Below the pieces are notes generated by a model that was given only the letters and a program-made list of their open reading frames with translations, searched no databases and had not been told where the DNA came from. Shown in pieces: positions 7,268 through 12,730 of a stretch of DNA of 12,730 bases; the stretch's first letter is position 1; every line of letters starts with the position of its first letter. Both the position numbers and the translations under genes were made by a program. Origin of the DNA: an uncultured Armatimonadota bacterium (GTDB taxonomy: Bacteria; Armatimonadota; UBA5829; DTJY01); the NCBI GenBank assembly GCA_937875395.1, contig CALNCU010000135.1:1-12730 (forward strand). The letters run 5' to 3'.

Positions 7268-9220
7268 ATGACTGATTTTATGTTAGGCGTAAACTACTGG
7301 CCCAGGCATCATGGCATAAAAATGTGGACGGAATGGAATGCAGATGAAGTAAGGGCCGAGTTTATCCAGATTAAAGATATGGGGATGGATACAGTCCGCA
7401 TATTCCTTACATGGAATGATTTTCAACCGCTTATAGAAAAAGGCTCTGCATTTGAACTGTGCCCCATAGAGACGGTGATGCGGCATGATGAGAATATAAC
7501 ATCCGTAGAATGCCGGGAGATGATTGATGAACATATGGTGGCCCATCTGGATGAGGTGCTCAAGGTTGCAGAGGAACTGGAACTTAGAGTTATAGTAGCG
7601 CTCATGACGGCATGGATGAGCGGATCTATAATAGATGTAAGCTGGAGGAACGGCAGAAACATCTTTACGGACCCCGGCATGCTTAAATGGCAGATGCTCT
7701 ACTGCCAGTATTTTGCAAGGCGGTATAAAGATAATCCGGTTATAGCGGCATGGGAGTTTGGAAATGAGCAGAATTGCGTTATGAGCCTTCCCAGCGCAGA
7801 TGCCGCCTGGTCATGGTTAAGGTCTATCTCTAATCAGATACGTGTGGAGGACCGGGATGCCGTTGTATCATCCGGCATGCACGGTCTTAGCGCTCATCCT
7901 GATAAGAACTCCTGGTGGGGAATCCGCGAATGTGCGGACAGCTGCGACCTTCTGACTGTTCATCCATACCCACCCTTTACCTCCGGCTGCTATATGGACA
8001 GGCTGACGGATATGCGCGCCAATATGCACGCCTCTGCACAGAGTCGGTACTACGGGGGGCTTGGAAAGAAAGATGTGCTCTGTGAAGAGACAGGCTCGCT
8101 GGGCAACTGCATGCTCTCTGAGGAGCGTACGGCAGATTTTATACGCCCCAGGCTCTACAGCCTGCTTGCAAACGGTTCCAAGGGCTGCCTGTGGTGGTGC
8201 TTCAGTGATTTTAGTTGCGGCGATATAATTCCCTACCGCTGGGTTCAGATGGAGAACGACGGGCTTGGCTTGACGGATACACTTGGACGCGTTAAACCTT
8301 CAGGAAGAGAGTTTACGGAATTCCGCAAGACTCTGAATAAGCTGCCCAATCTGCCTCCAACCCATAGGAAGGCCGCCATAGTTGTGATGGATACAGATAA
8401 CCACTGGCCGGTCTACTATAACACCTTTATTCTTTGCAAGCAGGCAGGTATAGAGGCGGAATTTATCTATCCGTCGGATAGTTTGGAAGAGTATAAACTT
8501 ATTCTGTGCCCATCCGTAAAAGGATTCTCACCGTATAACACCAGGTATTGGAAGAGAATTATTCAATCTGTAGAGAACGGCGCAACGCTCTACTTGTCTT
8601 ATGATGGCAGCTCTATTGTGAACTTCAAAGACACATTCGGCATGAAAATCACAGAGAAACTGCCGGCTGCCGGAGAGATTGGGCGCGTACTTCCCAGCCG
8701 GCATGCCCCAGACTGCCTTAAATCTGCCGATCTGCATTATTCCTGCGCCCCGGATTTTCAGGTAAGACTTGCGCAGGCAGGCGCAAGAGTACTTATGCAT
8801 TCAGAAGATAACAACCCGCTCCTTACGGAATATCCTCTGGGAGATGGCAAGGCAGTCTTTCTGGGGATTCCGGTAGAAGCCCTTCTTGCACGCACCCTGT
8901 ACGCTTTTGATGATGATAATACATATCGCATTTACCAATACCTAAGGGATTCGGGCGCAGCTCAAAGGCTTATTGCAGAAGATCCGTTTGTTGAAAAGAC
9001 CTACCATCCGGTTAACGAATCTGAAGGATACATGGTGCTCATAAACTACAGGGAGAATCCGGCCAATCTAACGGTAAAGGCTGCGTTTGGCAAAGCACCG
9101 TCACACATGGAGTTCATAGCCGGAAGCAGCAAATGCGCCCCGGAAATTTGCGACGGCGGCTGGAAGATAGAGCTTCAGGGGCTCCACGCAGCAGTGTTTC
9201 TGGCACGATGGGCTGAATAG
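7268..9220 (+). CDS. Cytoplasmic clan GH-A glycosidase (GH5/GH42-like) with C-terminal Rossmann-like and beta domains
   Basis: The 650-residue protein has no signal peptide. Residues 1 to about 355 form a (beta/alpha)8 barrel of clan GH-A: LGVNYWPRHHGIKMW at the start, then DTVRIFLTWNDFQP, NPVIAAWEFGNEQN with Asn166-Glu167 as the predicted acid/base, LLTVHPYPP (about 228-236), VLCEETGS with Glu274 (or Glu273) as the predicted nucleophile, and CLWWCFSDF near strand 8. Residues about 366-450 (AAIVVMDTDNHWPVYYNTFI...) resemble the glutamine-amidotransferase-like trimerisation domain of GH42-type enzymes, and a small beta domain closes the protein (about 590-650). Such enzymes are retaining beta-glycosidases (beta-mannosidase, beta-galactosidase or beta-glucosidase types); I cannot name the substrate. 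The start has AGGAG 6 nt upstream. It diverges from the regulator operon and shares its promoter boxes, so it probably trims imported oligosaccharides under the same control. Confidence 0.85.
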   Translation: MTDFMLGVNYWPRHHGIKMWTEWNADEVRAEFIQIKDMGMDTVRIFLTWNDFQPLIEKGSAFELCPIETVMRHDENITSVECREMIDEHMVAHLDEVLKVAEELELRVIVALMTAWMSGSIIDVSWRNGRNIFTDPGMLKWQMLYCQYFARRYKDNPVIAAWEFGNEQNCVMSLPSADAAWSWLRSISNQIRVEDRDAVVSSGMHGLSAHPDKNSWWGIRECADSCDLLTVHPYPPFTSGCYMDRLTDMRANMHASAQSRYYGGLGKKDVLCEETGSLGNCMLSEERTADFIRPRLYSLLANGSKGCLWWCFSDFSCGDIIPYRWVQMENDGLGLTDTLGRVKPSGREFTEFRKTLNKLPNLPPTHRKAAIVVMDTDNHWPVYYNTFILCKQAGIEAEFIYPSDSLEEYKLILCPSVKGFSPYNTRYWKRIIQSVENGATLYLSYDGSSIVNFKDTFGMKITEKLPAAGEIGRVLPSRHAPDCLKSADLHYSCAPDFQVRLAQAGARVLMHSEDNNPLLTEYPLGDGKAVFLGIPVEALLARTLYAFDDDNTYRIYQYLRDSGAAQRLIAEDPFVEKTYHPVNESEGYMVLINYRENPANLTVKAAFGKAPSHMEFIAGSSKCAPEICDGGWKIELQGLHAAVFLARWAE

Positions 9221-9236
9221 GTATATGCACGAACCA

Positions 9237-9261
9237 TCTGGCCCATAATTTATGGGCCAGA
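9237..9261 (+). terminator. Hairpin after the glycosidase gene
   Basis: TCTGGCCCATA (9237-9247) and TATGGGCCAGA (9251-9261) form a perfect 11-bp stem with a 3-nt loop, 16 nt after the stop at 9220. The following attctatcg is only weakly T-rich, so this is a probable terminator or 3'-end stabiliser rather than a textbook one. Confidence 0.6.
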
Positions 9262-9264
9262 ATT

Positions 9265-9405
9265 CTATCGCAGCCTTGCGTGGTTGTTATGCTTACCGGC
9301 GTTGAGTGCTGCTATTGCGTACTCTTGGTGCGTAAAATCCGGGCTGGTGGCGGCTGCGGCATCCACAAACTGCAATGTAGTGCTTGGAGATAGAGAACCC
9401 GGGAC
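9265..9405 (-). pseudogene. Decayed fragment resembling a Gfo/Idh/MocA-type oxidoreductase
   Basis: On the minus strand one frame between a TGA (9406-9408) and a TAG (9265-9267) reads, from 9366, VDAAAATSPDFTHQEYAIAA then LNAGKH. This closely fits the Gfo/Idh/MocA NAD-binding domain pattern around the second half of the Rossmann fold (typically VDAVVIATPDFTHAEIAIAALEAGKHV, then EKP). The expected EKP motif is absent after GKH, and no start codon or remaining domain is visible, so it is a remnant and not a working gene. Such dehydrogenases often sit beside sugar isomerases in sugar-use operons, so the locus may once have carried one. The assignment rests on a match of about 26 residues recognised by eye. 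Confidence 0.5.
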
Positions 9406-9454
9406 TCATGCGTTTCTATGGCAAATTGGCTGGTATAAGGCTGACATGGATTGC

Positions 9455-9494
9455 AATAAGAAACGGCGGGGAGGCTTGCGCCTGATCCCCGCCG
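9455..9494 (-). terminator. Rho-independent terminator of hydrolase copy 2
   Basis: On the minus strand CGGCGGGG, a 3-nt bulge, AGGC, a GCAA tetraloop, GCCT and CCCCGCCG form a GC-rich hairpin (9464-9494), followed by TTTCTTATT (9455-9463). It starts 28 nt after the copy 2 stop codon. There is no T-run on the plus-strand side, so it acts on minus-strand transcription. Confidence 0.85.
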
Positions 9495-9522
9495 CAACAG
9501 TAACCTGCTTAATTACGGTATC

Positions 9523-12456
9523 TTATTTTTTCTTTACTTTCTGGATAAACTGCTGTTCATCTTCTACGCCGCTGATCCCGCACAGGGTAAGCTGAAAGTT
9601 CATAGATTCGCCCGGCTTTATGGTAAGCGGCTTATTGGCATTGGGGTCATTGTAAACCCGCCCGTGGAAGCTACGGGGGAATTCCAGCGTATAGACCTTT
9701 CCATTCCCCTTCTGATCACCCTTAGAGTTGAACCACACGTAAGCATGAGTGATCACCGGGCTGCCTATCATTGCAATGCCGGTCTTGAGCGCAGGGTCAA
9801 ACGTGCCCATCCAGGGTTCCAGAAGCTTGATGGAACGCCGCTCGTAACTTGTCGGTTTTGAAGATATAAAGCACGTCTCCGCAAGCTTATCCCCGTTCTT
9901 TACCGGCAGGACAAGATTATCATTCTGTTGGGCATCCGGGCCATCACCTATGCCGGGAACAAACCTGCCGCGCCATGCAAGCTGGTAGCTCTCCGGATCA
10001 TCAGATTCCGAACCCTTCGGCAGGGTATTAGTAATCTCGTAATCCATCTTCAAATCCGCCGATTTGGAATTCATGGAAAGCGTCCGGCAGAACTTATATG
10101 CGGTATCCGGAAGCATGGTGGCAAAAGAGATCATCACCCGGTCTGATTTGAGTTCTATAAACCGTACATCCCAGTCAACGTAAGATATGGGCCAGAATGC
10201 GCCGCCGCCAGCATCCTCGTAACCGCCGTACCCGTGGAGGCGTGTAACCATATCTTTGGAAACCTTCTGTGAGGAGCGTTCTGCAAGGGTGAGCCCATGC
10301 TCAAATGAACCGGGCGACAGGCACTCTACTCCGCGAACCTTAAAGGAGATCACTCGCCCGCCGGTCTCCATAACCGTGGCAGTGATGATTCCATTATCAA
10401 TCACAAAGGCGGGATGGCCTGAATAATCCACTGCCTTGATAGTAACCTTGAAGTTGCTCATGTCTCCGGTTTTAGCGGCTTCATTGCAAAGGTTAAGGTA
10501 GTACTCCGCACGCTCGAACTGCCTGCGCCCGAAGGCGTCTTTTGCACGCTCAAACATGGCCTGCGAGAGCGGGTTGGCAAATGTCCGTCCGTCAGCAAGG
10601 GATTTTGAGACTATTTTGTACTTCGTTGAAGCTATCAACTCTCCCGCCTTTTGTCTTTCAGCAACGGTATAGGATTTCTGGCGGTCTATGCAGGCAAGGA
10701 AGGAGTTGATCTCCGAAGCATCCACTCCGGCTGCAGCACATCTTGGAAGCAGCCCTCGAAGCTCTTTTATCTGAGGATCAGCCTCCAGGTAATATTTGCG
10801 GACAATTACCCTGCTCTTACTGTTCAGGCTCACGGTAACAGTAACAATATTCTCGCCAAGCCTGCCGAGTGTAAACGGCACATCAAGCCTGCGATCTTTC
10901 CCAATCTTTCCAGCAGATTTACTGTTAATTGAAACCTGGGCGCCTGCGGGGCCAAACACAGAGAGACGAACCTCCGAAATTTCCGTGGAGGCGTTATCCT
11001 GCGGGTTGGATGCCACTATGGCAGCCGGAACATTATCCAGAGATTCTATCTCATCTGCAATACGGTCTCTCAGGGCATAGAGCAGATGAGGATTATTCTT
11101 GTACTCAAACGGCGCTTCCGGAATGAGCGTGCGGATAATCTCTTTCACATGTGCCTTCCCCTGCCCTGGAAAGAGTGCATTCACCTTGTTTTCAAGGATG
11201 CGCAGATAGTCAAAATCATCTATACCTTCACGAATCTGCGCCGCACGCAGGGATGGAATCAACTCCTCGCCCTCTTTGAGCGGCGGATAAAAGATTGTTG
11301 CCGCGCCGCAGCCATAGGTCTTGTCCAGATTATCCCAAGGATTTACTCCCTTAGGATTGGATACGGTGTTCCAGAGGAGGCCGCCATTGCCATCAGCAGA
11401 GTAGATCTGCCATGGGTACAGGCGGTTGCATATATAATTGTAAGGGTCTATGTCAACTCTCCAGTTGTAGTACCAGATATCGTGCCCGGCATTAAGTTCT
11501 GCCTTCTGCAGTTCCGGGTTCAGGTATCCGGGCGCCATGGGCACACACCACGTGTGAACGTATCCTATGTCCTTAGATACCTGCTTTGTGATGAATATCT
11601 TAAGATCAGGCGCGGCCTGATGAAGGGTATTCAAGATATTGTTGAGATCGGCCCTTACCTTTGACGGGGGTTCATCATAGAGATAAGCGTAGAAATTAAT
11701 ACCTGGGAACCTTGCCTTCACGTGATCCGTGAACTGCTTTGCAAATTGTCCGGCGTATTTAAGGCCCTCATCAGAGGCCCATGAGAGGCCGTTAAACTGA
11801 GTATTACCAGGCTTGCTCCGGTCGCTGCCCCACCATCCACTGTTATCGCCCAGCATTGCAAATACCGGCAAGGGAATGCTCTGCATGCCGTATTTGTTAT
11901 GCCATTCTTCAACCTTTGAATCAAATCCCGTCCAGTCCGTAATGGTGAGCTTGCCGTTCTCTATCTTCCACTTGGGAGGCGTAGGGCGCTGTGCCTGGTT
12001 TCCGGTCACGCGATGCTCCCAGAGCAACTTCTGGATGTTATCATTAATTTGACCTACAGGCAGCTTATCAAACTCCGAGTAGCTGATACCCTGCCCATAA
12101 AAATAGGTCTTAAGATAAGGGGTATCCGGAATGGCAAAGTTGCGGACTTGCACCTCAAGAGGGACGGATGCAATCTCCTGCAAACCGCTCATCAGCTTTA
12201 CACTGCCGCGGTATATGCCGGCTTTTTGTCTGCCGGGAACTTTTACGGTTACGTAGAAAGGAAGATTTCTGCCGGGAACTGCTTCTTGTGAATACGCCGG
12301 CAAAAGCGGGTCTGCGTTAAGCCCCTTGATGGCCGGGTTATCTGGATTCTTGAGGTCGATATAACCTACTATCTTATATGATAGATTCTCTGCGGGGATA
12401 ACGCCTACGCCTGACTTAAGATCCGTAAATGTAAGGCTCAGGTCTTCAGTTTTTTT
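9523..12456 (-). CDS. GH123/DUF4091-like glycoside hydrolase copy 2, downstream reading frame (catalytic part)
   Basis: The frame is open from a TAA at 12457-12459 to the stop at 9523. The only usable start codon early in it is a TTG at 12303, which has no well-placed Shine-Dalgarno and falls inside a conserved domain. This part is therefore probably the continuation of 12438-12730 after a one-base frameshift. It contains the rest of the N-terminal beta domain (LSLTFTDLKSG...), the catalytic barrel with LYDEPP (Asp 11674-11676, Glu 11671-11673), the signature IREGIDDFDYLRILE, an Ig-like segment, a helical region and the mutarotase-like C-terminal domain ending IQKVKKK. It matches copy 1 throughout, at roughly three quarters identity, and keeps the predicted catalytic Asp-Glu pair. 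The long open frame of more than 970 codons argues that any inactivation is recent or that the protein is still made. Confidence 0.8.
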   Translation of the reverse strand, partial: KKTEDLSLTFTDLKSGVGVIPAENLSYKIVGYIDLKNPDNPAIKGLNADPLLPAYSQEAVPGRNLPFYVTVKVPGRQKAGIYRGSVKLMSGLQEIASVPLEVQVRNFAIPDTPYLKTYFYGQGISYSEFDKLPVGQINDNIQKLLWEHRVTGNQAQRPTPPKWKIENGKLTITDWTGFDSKVEEWHNKYGMQSIPLPVFAMLGDNSGWWGSDRSKPGNTQFNGLSWASDEGLKYAGQFAKQFTDHVKARFPGINFYAYLYDEPPSKVRADLNNILNTLHQAAPDLKIFITKQVSKDIGYVHTWCVPMAPGYLNPELQKAELNAGHDIWYYNWRVDIDPYNYICNRLYPWQIYSADGNGGLLWNTVSNPKGVNPWDNLDKTYGCGAATIFYPPLKEGEELIPSLRAAQIREGIDDFDYLRILENKVNALFPGQGKAHVKEIIRTLIPEAPFEYKNNPHLLYALRDRIADEIESLDNVPAAIVASNPQDNASTEISEVRLSVFGPAGAQVSINSKSAGKIGKDRRLDVPFTLGRLGENIVTVTVSLNSKSRVIVRKYYLEADPQIKELRGLLPRCAAAGVDASEINSFLACIDRQKSYTVAERQKAGELIASTKYKIVSKSLADGRTFANPLSQAMFERAKDAFGRRQFERAEYYLNLCNEAAKTGDMSNFKVTIKAVDYSGHPAFVIDNGIITATVMETGGRVISFKVRGVECLSPGSFEHGLTLAERSSQKVSKDMVTRLHGYGGYEDAGGGAFWPISYVDWDVRFIELKSDRVMISFATMLPDTAYKFCRTLSMNSKSADLKMDYEITNTLPKGSESDDPESYQLAWRGRFVPGIGDGPDAQQNDNLVLPVKNGDKLAETCFISSKPTSYERRSIKLLEPWMGTFDPALKTGIAMIGSPVITHAYVWFNSKGDQKGNGKVYTLEFPRSFHGRVYNDPNANKPLTIKPGESMNFQLTLCGISGVEDEQQFIQKVKKK

Positions 12457-12730
12457 TTAGGTGTCACAATAAGCTGAAAGGGCTCGGATTCATTTGCCGC
12501 CGCAGACAGGGTGATCACCGAACCATCTTTGACTCCATCCGGAACTCCCTCTACCGAGGGTTTCAGATACGGCACGTCCTTCCAGAGCGTAAGATCAGGC
12601 TTCTGTGCTATAATAAAGGTATCCCCGCTCCGGCTATCAGATGCTTTTTGCTTGACCTCGCCGAAATAAATATCATCCAGCCAGATTTTCATCTTCCCCA
12701 TGGGCCATAATGTAATTAAGATTCGTGCAG
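12438..12730 (-). CDS. GH123-like hydrolase copy 2, upstream reading frame (partial, 5' end beyond window)
   Basis: The frame is open at the right edge (ARILITLWPMGKMKIWLDDIY...), matching copy 1 ARISITLWPNGKMKLWLDDIY. It carries the end of the second carbohydrate-binding-like module and the start of the following beta domain (LSAAANESEPFQLIVTPKKK). It then leaves the family alignment at the A9 run and stops four codons later (LKT, TGA at 12438-12440). About 320 N-terminal residues, including the signal peptide, should lie beyond 12730. An internal ATG at 12701 is not a credible start because homology continues upstream of it. Confidence 0.8.
   Translation of the reverse strand, partial: ARILITLWPMGKMKIWLDDIYFGEVKQKASDSRSGDTFIIAQKPDLTLWKDVPYLKPSVEGVPDGVKDGSVITLSAAANESEPFQLIVTPKKKLKT
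12450..12458 (-). other. Frameshift site: nine-A homopolymer in copy 2
   Basis: The minus strand reads aca cct, nine A, ctg aag acc tga. Adding one A, or slipping back one base, gives cct aaa aaa aaa act gaa gac ctg, which continues in the copy 1-like frame (P-K-K-K-T-E-D-L-S-L). Copy 1 has ten A at this exact place. The site can reflect a true deletion, a programmed or transcriptional slippage site, or a homopolymer sequencing error. Confidence 0.9.

Larger units (their letters stand above)
9634..12730 (-). repeat. Diverged paralogous segment, right copy
   Basis: This is the counterpart of 1-3101, in the same orientation, about 9.6 kb away. The match continues at both window edges, so the two copies are probably homologous over their whole genes. 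On the C-terminal side copy 2 shows what copy 1 lacks here: NKPLTIKPGESMNFQLTLCG and on to the stop. Confidence 0.9.

Noticed and set aside
7060..7275. 71-codon plus-strand frame before the glycosidase
   Set aside because: Its ATG lies between the -35 and -10 hexamers, so the mapped promoter would not transcribe the start. It shows no recognisable protein pattern.
9284..9595. Plus-strand frame of 103 codons in the convergent gap
   Set aside because: It overlaps the minus-strand terminator and the end of copy 2, has no ribosome binding site and reads as composition-driven sequence.
12303..12303. TTG at 12303 as an independent start for the catalytic part of copy 2
   Set aside because: There is no properly spaced Shine-Dalgarno, homology to copy 1 continues upstream without a gap to the A9 run, and a start here would remove the signal peptide and cut a conserved domain.
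1..12730. CRISPR arrays, tRNA or rRNA genes, integrases and insertion sequences
   Set aside because: I saw no regularly spaced short repeats, no tRNA-like or rRNA-like sequence and no transposase or integrase motifs. The only large repeat is the hydrolase gene pair.

Overview
The window looks like part of a bacterial glycan-degradation locus. The best clue to the organism is the pseudopilin at 4994-5707. Its N-terminus runs FTLIELLVVIAIIAILAAIL and is followed by FPVFAQAREKARQ, and it carries an H-X9-DG motif near its C-terminus. This combination is typical of Armatimonadota and is also found, in variant form, in Planctomycetota and Lentisphaerota. I infer an Armatimonadota-like bacterium of moderate G+C from protein style alone. 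Starts are often GTG or TTG, each with a clear Shine-Dalgarno sequence.

Layout, left to right. A minus-strand gene set reads from about 6850 towards position 1: a GntR/LacI-type regulator (6845-5724), a type II secretion-like pseudopilin (5707-4994), a sugar isomerase/epimerase-type TIM barrel (4922-4110), and a very large secreted GH123/DUF4091-type glycoside hydrolase (4059 to beyond position 1). Spacings of 16, 71 and 50 nt, with no terminator between the genes, suggest one operon. Diverging from it is a plus-strand cytoplasmic clan GH-A glycosidase with a second C-terminal module (7268-9220). The 422-nt region between the two holds two divergent sigma70-type promoters that mirror each other, including two conserved boxes. 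This suggests one regulator, probably the 5724-6845 product, controls both sides and itself.

The 302-nt convergent region at 9221-9522 holds a hairpin after the plus-strand gene, a decayed fragment that resembles a Gfo/Idh/MocA dehydrogenase, and a strong minus-strand intrinsic terminator.

From 9523 to the right edge lies a second copy of the giant hydrolase gene in the same orientation. It is collinear with copy 1 (1-3101 against 9634-12730) and about three quarters identical at protein level by eye. Copy 2 is split into two reading frames at a run of nine A on its coding strand. Copy 1 has ten A at the same place and stays in frame, so copy 2 is a one-base frameshift pseudogene, a slippage-expressed gene, or a homopolymer sequencing error.

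Inferred model: the secreted GH123-like enzymes act on a hexosamine-containing or other complex glycan outside the cell, imported products are trimmed by the cytoplasmic GH-A enzyme and converted by the isomerase, and the regulator senses a sugar. No transporter genes are in the window. The most notable observations are the homopolymer frameshift shared by position between the paralogs, the mirrored promoter/operator pair, and a short near-identical tract between otherwise diverged paralogs that suggests gene conversion.
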